Origin: Thermococcus sp. 21S9
GTDB taxonomy: Archaea; Methanobacteriota_B; Thermococci; Thermococcales; Thermococcaceae
Length of the DNA stretch: 64,000 nucleotides
Direction: 5' to 3'
Assembly: GCF_012027635.1 (NCBI RefSeq)
Contig: NZ_SNUS01000001.1
Location: 1,488,001 to 1,552,000, forward strand
Of the stretch, positions 25,668-34,862 are shown piece by piece. The notes beneath the pieces are model-generated. The model worked only from the letters and a program-made list of their open reading frames with translations, searched no databases and was not told the DNA's origin. Numbering within the stretch: position 1 is the stretch's first letter; the number at the start of each line of letters is the position of its first letter. The position numbers and the translations under genes were made by a program.

Positions 25668-26852
25668 TCACCTGTCTATGTCGGGCGGACAGTTGTCAAG
25701 GGTCTTCAATATGACCGGCACGTCGGCGAGGCGGGCTCCCTTGAGGAGCTCCTCAAGCACCGTAACTCCGTGGCTCTGGCTCGGTCCGCGTATGTGGACG
25801 CGGTAGGGCTTGTGGCTTCCGTCGCTGACGACGTAGGCTCCGAAGTCTCCCTTGGTGCTCTCCACATGGGCGAAGGCGTCTCCGGCTGGAACCTTGAACC
25901 TCGGCAGGTTCTTGAGCTTGGGGTCCTTGACCATGTACGGTCCGCTCGGTGGTCCCATGTCGAGGAGCTGTTCGAGTATGTAGAGGTCCTGCTCCAGCTC
26001 GTACCTCCTGACGAGAACCCTCGCGAGGCTGTCGCCCTTCTTCAGTATGGGCACCTCGAAGTCGAGCTCTGGGTAGAGGTAATAGGGGTCGTCCTTCCTG
26101 ACGTCGTAGGGAACTCCAACGGCCCTGAGGTTCGGCCCGGTGACGGCGTGCTTGAGGGCAAACTTCTTGTCCATAACTCCGACGCCTTCAGTCCTCTCGA
26201 AGGTTATGTAGTTGTCAAAGAGTATCTCATCGAAGTCCTTGAGCTTGGACTTGATGTATTCAACAGTGTCCCTCAACTGCCTCAGCCACTTGTCACCGGG
26301 TATGTCCCTTCTGACTCCTCCCGGGACTGTGTAGATGTGGTAAACCCTTCCGCCGGTGAGCTCCTCGAAGAGGCGCATGAGCCTCTCACGGTAGGCAGCG
26401 GCCCACTGACCCGGTGTGTAGAGACCTATCTCGTTTCCAAAGCCCATTATCCAGAACATCCACGCCGCTACCCTCGCCATCTCAAGAACGGTTGTCCTAA
26501 TCCATATCGCCCTCTCTGGAACCTCCCAGCCGATGATTTCATCGACGGCCATCGAGTAGATGTTCTCGGGCACGTCGCTCTCGGGAACACAGATACGGAG
26601 GAGCAGGGCGATGTTGGTGAAGTAGGGCCTCTGCTCGGCAAGCTTCTCGAAACCTCTGTGAAGGAATCCTGGGTTGACTATGGCCTTCTCTATCCTGTTG
26701 CCGTCCATTTTGAGGATTATGCTGAAGTTCTCGGTTGCCATGTGCTGTGGACCGAAGAACAACTCGTAGGTGTCCTTCGCTATCGGGGTGAGGTACATGT
26801 CGTGCTTTCTCGCCTCTTCCTTAAGCTCCTTTGGAACCTCCAAATTCGCCAT
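25668..26852 (-). CDS. mbxL: MBX/MBS complex catalytic-type subunit L
   Basis: NuoD / hydrogenase-large-subunit homologue of the sulfane-sulfur reductase. In hydrogenases this subunit binds NiFe through two CxxC motifs; here each is reduced to a single cysteine (RICVPESD, Cys88, and DNCPPDIDR, Cys388), matching MBX rather than MBH. The protein probably uses these two cysteines in polysulfide chemistry next to the terminal Fe-S cluster. ATG at 26852 has GAGGTGAT upstream. Confidence 0.94.
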   Translation of the reverse strand: MANLEVPKELKEEARKHDMYLTPIAKDTYELFFGPQHMATENFSIILKMDGNRIEKAIVNPGFLHRGFEKLAEQRPYFTNIALLLRICVPESDVPENIYSMAVDEIIGWEVPERAIWIRTTVLEMARVAAWMFWIMGFGNEIGLYTPGQWAAAYRERLMRLFEELTGGRVYHIYTVPGGVRRDIPGDKWLRQLRDTVEYIKSKLKDFDEILFDNYITFERTEGVGVMDKKFALKHAVTGPNLRAVGVPYDVRKDDPYYLYPELDFEVPILKKGDSLARVLVRRYELEQDLYILEQLLDMGPPSGPYMVKDPKLKNLPRFKVPAGDAFAHVESTKGDFGAYVVSDGSHKPYRVHIRGPSQSHGVTVLEELLKGARLADVPVILKTLDNCPPDIDR

Positions 26853-26862
26853 GAGCATCACC

Positions 26863-27450
26863 TCATATCACGTAGTTCGTCTTACTCTCGTCGTACCTGT
26901 CGAAATCGTCACCGTAGATAGCCTTGACGTAGCTCAGCGTGTTGAAGTCTTTCCTGAACGGGTGCTTCTCGTACTCCCTCGGCTCGAGGATGAACGGGCC
27001 GAGCCTCGGGTTGCCCTTGAAGTTTATGCCGAAGAACTCGTGTGCCTCCCTCTCGTAGGTCTCCGCCACCGGCCAGATGTCCATTACGGTGGGCATCTCC
27101 GCGTTCTCCCTTGGAATCCTCGTCTTGACGAAGGCGTGAACGCTCTCCGTTACGCTCCAGAGCTGGTAAACGAGCTCGAACTCCTTCTCCTTGAGCCAGT
27201 CGACGACACTTATCTGGAGGAGTATCTCAAATTTCTCGCTCGCCAGCTCAAGGAACTCGTGTATCCTCTCGGCGGGAACCTTGAACTCTATCCTTCTCTC
27301 GCGCCTGACGCTTCCCTCCGCGTAGGGAGCCTTCTCGAGGAGTTCCTTCACGAGCCTGCCCTCCTTGGTGTTCGGGAGTTCGGGCTTCTTCTCCTCGGCC
27401 TTCTCAACGGTTTCAACCTTGTTCTCAACCTTGTTATCGTTCACAGCCAT
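26863..27450 (-). CDS. mbxK: MBX/MBS complex subunit K
   Basis: NuoC-like 30-kDa subunit of the peripheral arm (195 residues). After a charged N-terminal extension (about 35 residues, Lys/Glu-rich) comes the NuoC domain with VWSVTESVHAFVKTRIPRE-type and ETYEREAHEFFGI sequences typical of the family. ATG at 27450 follows GAGGTGG, and the start overlaps the end of mbxJ by 10 bp. Confidence 0.93.
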   Translation of the reverse strand: MAVNDNKVENKVETVEKAEEKKPELPNTKEGRLVKELLEKAPYAEGSVRRERRIEFKVPAERIHEFLELASEKFEILLQISVVDWLKEKEFELVYQLWSVTESVHAFVKTRIPRENAEMPTVMDIWPVAETYEREAHEFFGINFKGNPRLGPFILEPREYEKHPFRKDFNTLSYVKAIYGDDFDRYDESKTNYVI

Positions 27451-28019
27451 GCCAACCACCTCTTGGCGTCCTTCTCACGCCATCCCTCTCCAAAGAGCTC
27501 GTCCTGGTTCTTCCTGTACCACTCGTAGTTCTCCCTATACCTCTTCCAGCCGTCCGCTTCACCACTCTCTATCTTCCTCATTATCTCCTGGATTCCGTCC
27601 ATCACCGCCTCGGGCCTCGGCATACAACCGGCTATGGCCACGTCGATGGGGATGTACTTGTCAAGCTGTTTGACGACGTTGTAGGAGTCCCAGTAGACGC
27701 CACCGTTTATCGGGCAGGAGCCGTGGGCGAGGATGTACTTGGGGTCTGGCATCATCTCGTAGGTTATGATGATTCTCTTCAGCGTTTTTGGTGTGACGTA
27801 GCCCGTAATCAGGAACAGGTCGGCCATCCTCGGGGCGGGGTTTGGCATCATACCGAATCTCTCGAGGTCGTATCTGGCGTTGAAGAGGGGTGGCATCTCT
27901 ATACCGCCACATCCCGTACAGAACGCCACTATCCACAGGCTCTTCTTTCTCGCCCATCTAAAGAGGGGCTCAAAGAGCTTGAACTCCTTGAGCTCGTAGC
28001 TTATGAAGTCCTCTCCCAT
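27441..28019 (-). CDS. mbxJ: MBX/MBS complex subunit J
   Basis: NuoB/PSST-like subunit holding the terminal [4Fe-4S] cluster nearest the active site: cysteines 34, 37, 102 and 132 (FCTGCGG, GSCPINGG, GCMPRP) match the ligand pattern. Interfaces with MbxL. GGTGGTGAAAG precedes the ATG at 28019, just after mbxM. Confidence 0.95.
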   Translation of the reverse strand: MGEDFISYELKEFKLFEPLFRWARKKSLWIVAFCTGCGGIEMPPLFNARYDLERFGMMPNPAPRMADLFLITGYVTPKTLKRIIITYEMMPDPKYILAHGSCPINGGVYWDSYNVVKQLDKYIPIDVAIAGCMPRPEAVMDGIQEIMRKIESGEADGWKRYRENYEWYRKNQDELFGEGWREKDAKRWLAWL

Positions 28020-28022
28020 CTT

Positions 28023-28922
28023 TCACCACCCCATCGTGAGGATTACGGCTATTATTCCCAGTATCGTCGGCCACTTCCAGAAGAACTTCGCGGCCTGGTC
28101 GATGGTGAAGCGCGGGTAGATGCTGGCGACGAATATCGCTATGAAGAGCACCGCTATCTGCTTGACGAGGAGCTCGAGCAAGTTACTCGCTCCGCCGAGG
28201 AAGAGCACCGCGAAGAACGCTGTCTCGGCGAAGAGCTGAACCGCGTGCTGGGTGAAGAGCAGTGCCGCGTGCTTGCCACCGTACTCGACCATTGGACCCA
28301 TGGAGATTTCCGCCGGGGCCGCGATGACGTCGAAGGGCTCAAGGCCAAGCATTGCCTGGAATACTATGTCGAAGACTATGAACGCGAGGAACAGCGCCGG
28401 AACGGTTATGCTCCAGCCGTGAATCTGCTGGAGTGCCACTATGTTGCTAAGCTTGAAGGTTCCCCAGTGCTGGATTAACGCTATCAGCGCGAGACCGTAC
28501 GGTAACTGCATGGCGACCATGGTGAGCAGACCACGCTGGACACCGACGGCCGAGTACGGGTTGCCCGAGCTCATTGCACCGAGCATTATTCCGAGCATCG
28601 GCACCTCAAGGAGATACGCTACGACGATGAGGTCTGCGTTACTGCTGAAGAGCTGGAAGTTGGCGATGGGTATGAAGAGGAGCGCCGCTATGCTCGCTCC
28701 GAGCGCAAACACTGGACCGAAGTCGTAGATGAAGCCGTGGCTTATGCTCTCCTTCTTTCCGAGCAACTTGAGGGTATCGATGAGGGGCTGGTATATCGGA
28801 GGTCCTACGCGCCTCTGGATTCTCGCCATGGCCTTCCTCTCGATACCCATGAAGATGAACCCCATGAAGGTGGCGTAGATTATCATGCCGATTGCCTCAA
28901 GGGCGAGCTTCCAGTCAAACAT
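28023..28922 (-). CDS. mbxM: MBX/MBS complex membrane subunit M
   Basis: NuoH-like membrane subunit (299 residues, about eight helices) linking the peripheral arm to the membrane ion-pumping modules. Family markers include ERKAMARIQRRVGPP near the N-terminus, the acidic loop LLEVPMLGIMLG, and EPFDVIAAPAEI. It begins one base after the mbxH' stop region. Confidence 0.95.
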   Translation of the reverse strand: MFDWKLALEAIGMIIYATFMGFIFMGIERKAMARIQRRVGPPIYQPLIDTLKLLGKKESISHGFIYDFGPVFALGASIAALLFIPIANFQLFSSNADLIVVAYLLEVPMLGIMLGAMSSGNPYSAVGVQRGLLTMVAMQLPYGLALIALIQHWGTFKLSNIVALQQIHGWSITVPALFLAFIVFDIVFQAMLGLEPFDVIAAPAEISMGPMVEYGGKHAALLFTQHAVQLFAETAFFAVLFLGGASNLLELLVKQIAVLFIAIFVASIYPRFTIDQAAKFFWKWPTILGIIAVILTMGW

Positions 28923-30770
28923 TCACAACACCCCCCACAGTGCCAGGATTAGGAGTATGACCGCCAGATACCAGGCGTAACTCTGGACGTTTCCGTTGTA
29001 GAACCCTTCCCTCAGGGAGTCCGCAAAGTCCTCGAACATGCCGGCAAGGCGCTCGTAGAACCTGTCCCAGCTGTACTTGAGCCAGAAGTCCAAAGCTTCC
29101 GCCAGTGGCCTGTAGAAGTTCCTCCTTATGCTGAGGTTGTAGTCCTCGGTGACGGGGTTACCCGACTGGTAGGTGTCGGTGACGGGGACCTTCCTGGCCT
29201 TCGCTCCGTAGATGAATATGAGTCCCGCTATTGCAAGGCCAAGGACGAGAATTACCGTCACGAGGAGGGCGTTGTAGGTTCCTGTTGGTGTCACAAGCTT
29301 GAAGTAGTCACCGCCGACGGGGTTTCCAAGGAACTTTCCAAGGTACTTCGTGACGAGGCCCGGGGCGATACCGAAGACGAGGTTCGGGATAGCCAGTATC
29401 GCCATGCCTATAAGGAGCGGGAGCGGTGCTTCCTTGACGTCCTCAAGGTCGTTCGGTCTCTGACCGAACCAGACCGCGTAGAGGAACCTGACGACGTAGG
29501 CGAAGGCCAGACCGCTTCCAAGGAATATCGCGCCGGCAACGAGGGGCATGTGCGCGCTTATGGCAGCTTCATAGAGGAGCCACTTGCTGGCAAAGCCTGC
29601 CATCGGCGGGATTCCGGCGAGGCTGAGGACTGCTATGAGGGCCATCGCGAAGGTTATGGGCATCTTCTCAGCAAGACCACCGAAGTCCTCGAACTTGGTC
29701 TTGCCGGTTCTCAGGATAAGCGCCGCGACAACGAGCCAGAACAGGCCCTTGAAGACCGCGTGGCTGAGGACGTGGAAGAGGGCTCCAACGAATCCAAGTG
29801 AGGTGCCGATACCGAGACCCAGGAGGATGTAGCCGACTTGGCTGATTGATGAATAGGCGAAGAGCTTCCTGATGTCCTCTTGGAGGACCGCGAGGAAGCC
29901 AGCGACGACGACGGTTATCGCACCGAGCCACGCTATGATGTACCCAAACACGAGGTGGCCGTGCCAGACTCCGAGGGCGTAGTAGAGCTTGGCACCCATC
30001 AGGATGTAGAGGAGCAGGAATCCATAGGCTCCCGCCTTGCTGAGAGCTCCGCTGAAGAAGGTAGTGTAGCTCTGGTCAACCTCGCTGTAGGCACCGGGTG
30101 CCCAGACGTGGAGCGGAACGGCACCGGCTTTGACGCCGAAGGCAGTCAGGAACAGCAGGAACACGAGTGCCGTGAGGCTCTTGCTCATGCTTCCGAGCAT
30201 TGCGTCCATGTAAAGGGCCTGTCTGATTGCCCCGAAGTCGAGCGCTCCGGTCTTTGCGTAGAGTATTCCAATCGCAATGAGCATCGCGTAGGCTCCGATG
30301 ACGCTGAGCACGAAGTACTTGAGGGACTCGTGCCTGTTCCTCTTGAGCACCATCATGAAGCTCGCGAAGGTCATGAGCTCCCAGAACAGGAAGAAACCCA
30401 CGAAGTCCTGGCTGAGGAAGACTCCGAGGACACCTGTGTAGCTCATGAGAGCGAAGAGCCACTCGTAAGAGCTCCTTGAGGTGCTGGCCATTCCAAAGGC
30501 CATCGCAACGCCGACGAGCGAGGCTATTACCGCGAAGTACCAGCTTATCATATTGAGCTGGAAGACTAACTTGAAGCCTCCTACCGTTATTGTGTGAGTC
30601 ACGGTTCCGGAGGCGCTACTGCTTATCGTCTGGTAGTACTTAGCGAGTATTCCCAGGGGAACCGCTGCACCAATGATTCCAACAATCTCGCGTATTCCCC
30701 TGATGTCGAGGGCCCAGGCTATGAAGCCCGCCACCAGAGGTGCGAAGAGCATTATCATGAGCTCGTTCAT
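28923..30770 (-). CDS. mbxH': MBX/MBS complex membrane subunit H'
   Basis: Second Mrp-D/NuoL-like antiporter-type subunit (615 residues, about 14-16 helices). The GAYSEVDQSYTTFFSGALSKAGAYG region carries the lysine and glutamate residues of the ion channel, and the C-terminal part adds a long amphipathic segment and a final helix. Its presence beside mbxH distinguishes MBX from the related MBH hydrogenase, which has one such subunit. It overlaps mbxH by 4 bp. Confidence 0.94.
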   Translation of the reverse strand: MNELMIMLFAPLVAGFIAWALDIRGIREIVGIIGAAVPLGILAKYYQTISSSASGTVTHTITVGGFKLVFQLNMISWYFAVIASLVGVAMAFGMASTSRSSYEWLFALMSYTGVLGVFLSQDFVGFFLFWELMTFASFMMVLKRNRHESLKYFVLSVIGAYAMLIAIGILYAKTGALDFGAIRQALYMDAMLGSMSKSLTALVFLLFLTAFGVKAGAVPLHVWAPGAYSEVDQSYTTFFSGALSKAGAYGFLLLYILMGAKLYYALGVWHGHLVFGYIIAWLGAITVVVAGFLAVLQEDIRKLFAYSSISQVGYILLGLGIGTSLGFVGALFHVLSHAVFKGLFWLVVAALILRTGKTKFEDFGGLAEKMPITFAMALIAVLSLAGIPPMAGFASKWLLYEAAISAHMPLVAGAIFLGSGLAFAYVVRFLYAVWFGQRPNDLEDVKEAPLPLLIGMAILAIPNLVFGIAPGLVTKYLGKFLGNPVGGDYFKLVTPTGTYNALLVTVILVLGLAIAGLIFIYGAKARKVPVTDTYQSGNPVTEDYNLSIRRNFYRPLAEALDFWLKYSWDRFYERLAGMFEDFADSLREGFYNGNVQSYAWYLAVILLILALWGVL

Positions 30771-32254
30771 GCTCCCACCCCCATCAACGGGACGTTCTTA
30801 ATGTACTGGGCGACGTTGAAGATGTCGCTTCCCGCCTTCTGGGAGATGCTCCAGAGGTAGTTCGGGTAGATTCCGATGGCAATCACGAGTATCACCAGGG
30901 CAACCACTATGGCCACGAGCGGGATGCTCTCTGAAATCCTCTCACCCTCTCCCTCGAACCAGATGGTGTGAATCAGCCTGAAGTAATAGACCGCCTCCAC
31001 GACGCTGGCGCCAAGGACGAGGAAAGCAGCCCAGGTGTAGCCCACTTGAAGTGTTGCGAGGATTATCCTGAGCTTGCTCCAGAAGATGTTGAACAGTGGT
31101 ATTCCAACGGCGGCAAAGGCACCAACTGTTATTCCAAAGGCGGTAACTGGCATCCTCTTGCCGAGCCCGCGGAAGTTCTCAATCTCGGCCCCTCCGAGCT
31201 GTATCGCGACGTAGCCGACGCCGAGGAACAGGAGGACCTTGATTATGGCGTGGTTTATCATCTGGAAGACTCCTGCATCAACGCCCGCCTGGGTTCCGAG
31301 GGCAAAGGCGAGAGCTATGAGTCCGACCTGGCTGATTGACGAGTAGGCTATCATCCTCTTGACGTTCCTCTGCCTCAACGCCGAGAACTCCGCTACGACG
31401 ACTGTGAGGGTGGCCATAACCACGAGGAGCTTGAGGACGTTGTGCCAGGTTCCGACAGAGCTCATGAGGTAGAGAACCCTGGCCATCGCGTAGAGGCCGG
31501 CCTTGACGACGAAGGCCGAGAACATGGCCGTTACCGGATGAGGTGAGGCCTGGTAGGCGTCGGGTGCCCACGCGTTGAGCGGGAAGAGCTCCGCCTCGAC
31601 GGCGAGGCCAAAGATTATGAGCGCCAGTCCGACCTGGGCAACGGTCGGGTTGATGTGGCCGGCGAGCTGGGCTATCTGGGCCATGTTGAGCGTTCCGGTG
31701 GCACCGTAGATTAGCGCGACGCCGATAAGGAAGAAGCTCGAGCCGATTCCTCCGAGAATCATGTACTTGAGTGATGCTTCAGCAGCTTCACCGGTCTTGT
31801 TGTAAGCTGTCAGCGCGTAGGCCGTTATGGCGGTTATCTCCATGAAGACAAAGAGGTTGAAGATGTCGCCGGTCGCTATCATTCCAGTGGCTCCGAGCAT
31901 CAGCAGAAGGAACAGCATGGCGTACTTGTCTATGGGCTCAACGTCGACTGCCTTGAAGTTGAAGACGGCCATGAGGAAGCTCGCCAAGGCCACTATGAGC
32001 ACGAAGAGCGAGGCGAAGTAGCCAAGGTAGAGGTTAATTCCGACCGGGGGCTTCCAGCCACCGGCGATGACGATTATTGGCTTTCCGGTTGAGTAAACCT
32101 CCTGGAAGACCCACGCCGCTATTCCGGTCTGTATCGCGGTGATTATCAGCACGTAGGTCTTTATCGCCTTCTTTCCGAGCCCCTTAATCAGGGGGACGAA
32201 GAAGGCACCGAGGAGGGGTAACGCTATGAGGAGTGAAGCGTACTGCCCGTTCAT
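30767..32254 (-). CDS. mbxH: MBX/MBS complex membrane subunit H
   Basis: Mrp-D/NuoN-like ion-translocating subunit (495 residues, 14 helices). ATGDIFNLFVFMEITAI includes the conserved glutamate, and APDAYQASPHPVTAMFSAFVVKAG the channel lysine region. Start and stop overlap neighbours by 4 bp, indicating tight coupling in the operon. Confidence 0.95.
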   Translation of the reverse strand: MNGQYASLLIALPLLGAFFVPLIKGLGKKAIKTYVLIITAIQTGIAAWVFQEVYSTGKPIIVIAGGWKPPVGINLYLGYFASLFVLIVALASFLMAVFNFKAVDVEPIDKYAMLFLLLMLGATGMIATGDIFNLFVFMEITAITAYALTAYNKTGEAAEASLKYMILGGIGSSFFLIGVALIYGATGTLNMAQIAQLAGHINPTVAQVGLALIIFGLAVEAELFPLNAWAPDAYQASPHPVTAMFSAFVVKAGLYAMARVLYLMSSVGTWHNVLKLLVVMATLTVVVAEFSALRQRNVKRMIAYSSISQVGLIALAFALGTQAGVDAGVFQMINHAIIKVLLFLGVGYVAIQLGGAEIENFRGLGKRMPVTAFGITVGAFAAVGIPLFNIFWSKLRIILATLQVGYTWAAFLVLGASVVEAVYYFRLIHTIWFEGEGERISESIPLVAIVVALVILVIAIGIYPNYLWSISQKAGSDIFNVAQYIKNVPLMGVGA

Positions 32255-32607
32255 CCTCTCAACCTCCTTATCTCCTCAACGTTAAGGGTTCCGTAACGCT
32301 TGTAGAGGACTATAACAGCGCTGAGGGCCATAGCAGTGGTGGCAACGCCTATGACTATCGCCGTCAGAACGAGCGCCTGCGGAATCGGGTCAACGGCCTG
32401 GTTGGGTCCTATCCCCTCGCTCAGAATCGGCGCGCTCCTTCCGGAGATGTAGCCTATACTGACGAGGAGCAGGTTGACGCCGGTTTCCATAATGCTGAGC
32501 CCGATGAGCATCTTGAGGATGTTCTTCTTGACGAGTATCGCGTACAGGCCTATGAGCACGAGGGCGATTGAGCCGAAGTAGAACGCGCTGATGTGTGGCA
32601 CGCTCAT
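32251..32607 (-). CDS. mbxG: MBX/MBS complex subunit G (MnhC-like)
   Basis: 118-residue MnhC/NuoK-like subunit with three membrane helices (about 4-24, 28-50, 76-100) and the LIGLSIMETGVNLLLV motif including the conserved Glu. Part of the Na+/H+ antiporter module. Overlaps both neighbours by 4 bp. Confidence 0.94.
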   Translation of the reverse strand: MSVPHISAFYFGSIALVLIGLYAILVKKNILKMLIGLSIMETGVNLLLVSIGYISGRSAPILSEGIGPNQAVDPIPQALVLTAIVIGVATTAMALSAVIVLYKRYGTLNVEEIRRLRG

Positions 32608-33320
32608 TCGCTCACCTCCTCCTTGAGCATGTTGTCGATGATTCCGCTGAGCTCGGTGCCGACCTTGAGGCCTATGATGGTGTATATTATCGGTATGAAT
32701 CCACCGCTGAAGAGCCTGCCGATGTTATCGTGTCCCCAGCCCCATGTCTGCCATATCCAGTCGAAGAGGAAGTAACCGCCTATCGCGAGGCCTATGAGAC
32801 CAACGATGACGTAGCTCATTCCAACGAGCCCCTCGGTCTTCTCAAAGGCCTTGTGCGGAATCTCGTATACGGTGAACGCCATGTACATGAGCAGGAACGC
32901 CGTCGCTATGGTGGCTCCTCCCGGGAAACCTCCACCCGGGGTCAGGTGTCCGTGGATGAAGATGTAGGCGCCGAACAGTATCACGAACGGAACGAGAAGC
33001 CTGGTTCCTGTTGTGAGAACTATCGAACCCTCTGTCTTCGCGGTTCTCCTCTTCTTCCTCTCCCAGAGAAGGGCTCCGACGCCGGTCGAGGCTATGAAGA
33101 GGACGGTGACCTCACCGAGGGTATCGAAGCCACGGTAGTTGACGACGACTGCCGTCACCGCGTTGACGGCACCGGTCTGTTCCTTCACGTGGTTGAGGTA
33201 GTACTGACCGACGAGCATCTTGTCCTGGCCGAAGGGAACTCCGGCGAGCCCCTGGGCGAGCCAGTAGCCGATGATAAGCAGGGTAATTATCGCGAGACCC
33301 CTCTTCAGTATGCTCACCAT
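32604..33320 (-). CDS. mbxF: MBX/MBS complex subunit F (MnhB-like, probably with fused E part)
   Basis: 238 residues, six to seven helices. The N-terminal ~90 residues resemble the MbhE-type segment (VVVNYRGFDTLGEVTVLFIA), and the C-terminal part is MnhB-like (PFVILFGAYIFIHGHLTPGGGFPGG). This agrees with MBX operons having no separate E gene. ATG at 33320 is preferred, overlapping the end of mbxD by 7 bp, with GGTGG upstream. Confidence 0.9.
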   Translation of the reverse strand: MVSILKRGLAIITLLIIGYWLAQGLAGVPFGQDKMLVGQYYLNHVKEQTGAVNAVTAVVVNYRGFDTLGEVTVLFIASTGVGALLWERKKRRTAKTEGSIVLTTGTRLLVPFVILFGAYIFIHGHLTPGGGFPGGATIATAFLLMYMAFTVYEIPHKAFEKTEGLVGMSYVIVGLIGLAIGGYFLFDWIWQTWGWGHDNIGRLFSGGFIPIIYTIIGLKVGTELSGIIDNMLKEEVSE

Positions 33321-33598
33321 CTTACCCACCACCCGGGCCTCTCTTCCTCCTCGGTCTCAAAGCGCTGGGTTCTCTTTATGGCGAAGATGAATATCGCACC
33401 GCTGAGCGCGGCACCTATGGCCGCTTCGGTCATTGCCACGTCCGGCGCCTGAAGGATTAGGAACAGTATCGAGGCGAACAGGCTTACGGCGGCCATTCCA
33501 ACGGCGGCCGCGAGCAGGTCCCTCCACTCAACGGCGAGTATTGCCGAGATTATCATAACGCCGATTATGATGTAGTTGATACAGGTTACGCAGTTCAT
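33314..33598 (-). CDS. mbxD: MBX/MBS complex subunit D (DUF4040)
   Basis: 94-residue small membrane subunit corresponding to the DUF4040 portion of MnhA. The segment LQAPDVAMTEAAIGAALSGAIF is diagnostic. The ATG at 33598 follows GGAGGTGAG and overlaps mbxC by 4 bp. Confidence 0.93.
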   Translation of the reverse strand: MNCVTCINYIIIGVMIISAILAVEWRDLLAAAVGMAAVSLFASILFLILQAPDVAMTEAAIGAALSGAIFIFAIKRTQRFETEEEERPGWWVRW

Positions 33599-33990
33599 TC
33601 GCTCACCTCCTCAGAGGTCTCGGAAGCCTCCTCTACCTGAGCCTTGCTCGCGAGGTGCTCGGCGTACTTGTCAACGACGCTACCGTGCCAGAGCGGAATT
33701 CCACGCTTGTACGCGGCCCTTATGAGGGCGTGGGCGCTTATCGGGTTGGTGAGCAATAGGAATCCAGCGACAGCTACCGTCTGCACTATCCACGCCGGGG
33801 AGTAGCCCTTGCCGACCGCCCAGAGGCCGGTTCCGACGATAACGCCGAGGCTTCCGAGGGTGGCGCTCTTCGTTGAGGTCTGCATCCTGTTGTAAACGTC
33901 AGGCATCCTGATTAGGCCAAGCGCCGACAGGAAGTAGAAGAACGTTCCGATTAGAACGAGGACTTCACCGATTATTGCGAGCACGCTCAT
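33595..33990 (-). CDS. mbxC: MBX/MBS complex subunit C (MnhG-like)
   Basis: 131-residue MnhG-like subunit, three helices, with GLIRMPDVYNRMQTSTKSATLG typical of the family and an acidic Ser/Glu-rich C-terminus. Overlaps mbxB and mbxD by 4 bp each. Confidence 0.93.
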   Translation of the reverse strand: MSVLAIIGEVLVLIGTFFYFLSALGLIRMPDVYNRMQTSTKSATLGSLGVIVGTGLWAVGKGYSPAWIVQTVAVAGFLLLTNPISAHALIRAAYKRGIPLWHGSVVDKYAEHLASKAQVEEASETSEEVSE

Positions 33991-34241
33991 AGGCCTCCCT
34001 CCAGGTAGCGGGCGAAGGCTATGACTCCACCGAAGGCGAGGAGCGCGTAGACGAGGGCAACGCTGATGTAAATCATCCTTCCATAGTAGAGCGCAAAGAG
34101 CACCATAAGTCCGGTGGTTATGGTCGTCATGATGTCCACTGCCACAAGTCTGTCAACTGTCGTCGGTCCCCTGAAGACCCTGTAGGTGCTGAGGAGCGTT
34201 GCTATCGCAATCAGGGCGAGATAAATGTTAATCCCTATCAT
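33987..34241 (-). CDS. mbxB: MBX/MBS complex subunit B (MnhF-like)
   Basis: 84-residue MnhF-like subunit with three helices and the family sequence YRVFRGPTTVDRLVAVDI. Overlaps mbxA and mbxC by 4 bp. Confidence 0.93.
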   Translation of the reverse strand: MIGINIYLALIAIATLLSTYRVFRGPTTVDRLVAVDIMTTITTGLMVLFALYYGRMIYISVALVYALLAFGGVIAFARYLEGGL

Positions 34242-34771
34242 CCGAATATCACCCTCAAGAACTTTTCAAAGGGTCTTGTTATGGCCTCGGAGGCCTTTTC
34301 AACGTGCTCAGAATCGTCCTTGGCGTTGAGCACCTCGTCCGGAACCCAAATCCAGTGGATGAAGTAGTCGTCCTCATCGACGTCGAGGGTTATCGTTCCG
34401 GGTGTAAGGGTTATCGAGTTCGCGAGCGAGAGCTTTCCGGTGTCGCTGTTGAGGACGGTTTTGCACTTGACGATTCCGGGCCTTATTGGCCTCGCCGGGT
34501 GGAGCACCCTGTAAGCAACGTCGAGGTTGGCCATTATCATAGCCCACAGGAAGTACGGTATGTAAGCTATTGCGTAGGCGACCCTCTTTGGATGGAGGTT
34601 TGCCAGTCCTGCTTTGGTGAAGACGTCGTGCGTCAGTGCCGCTACTATTAAAGCTATAACGGCTCCGGTTATCAACTCCTGGCTGTCAAGGCTGGCCGTG
34701 ACGACCAGCCACAGAATAAACAGCACGATAAAAGTGTAGGCGAACTTGCTGGCGCGACTTGCTTCTTCCAT
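34238..34771 (-). CDS. mbxA: MBX/MBS complex subunit A (MnhE-like)
   Basis: MnhE-like first subunit (177 residues) with N-terminal helices and a conserved soluble part (KTVLNSDTGKLSLANSITLTPGT followed by DVDEDDYFIHW). It helps form the sodium/proton antiporter module that conserves energy from ferredoxin-driven sulfur reduction. ATG at 34771 has GGAGGG upstream; an in-frame ATG at 34801 would add ten residues and also lies after the predicted transcript start. The promoter has two SurR-type sites. Confidence 0.92.
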   Translation of the reverse strand: MEEASRASKFAYTFIVLFILWLVVTASLDSQELITGAVIALIVAALTHDVFTKAGLANLHPKRVAYAIAYIPYFLWAMIMANLDVAYRVLHPARPIRPGIVKCKTVLNSDTGKLSLANSITLTPGTITLDVDEDDYFIHWIWVPDEVLNAKDDSEHVEKASEAITRPFEKFLRVIFG

Positions 34772-34819
34772 ACTCAACCCTCCGGAGGTTGATGCACTCA
34801 TTTGGAGTGACTATCGAAG

Positions 34820-34828
34820 GTTGCCAAC
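34820..34828. promoter_or_regulatory. SurR-type site, promoter-proximal (mbx)
   Basis: GTTGCCAAC fits the GTTnnnAAC consensus of the redox-responsive regulator SurR. It lies just downstream of the mbx TATA box and before the predicted transcript start (about 34811), where binding should repress. SurR repression of mbx without sulfur is established in Pyrococcus furiosus. Confidence 0.7.
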
Positions 34829-34833
34829 CATAA

Positions 34834-34841
34834 CTTATAAA
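34834..34841 (-). promoter_or_regulatory. TATA box of the mbx operon
   Basis: Minus-strand TTTATAAG preceded by a purine-rich GTAAGG. It gives an expected start near 34811, upstream of both possible mbxA start codons, and lies between the two GTTnnnAAC sites. Confidence 0.65.
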
Positions 34842-34862
34842 CCTTACCTGGGAAGAAGAAAG

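Noticed and set aside
24985-26921. Long plus-strand frames opposite mbxN, mbxL and mbxK
   Set aside because: They are antisense to conserved complex I-like subunits and have no recognisable motifs.
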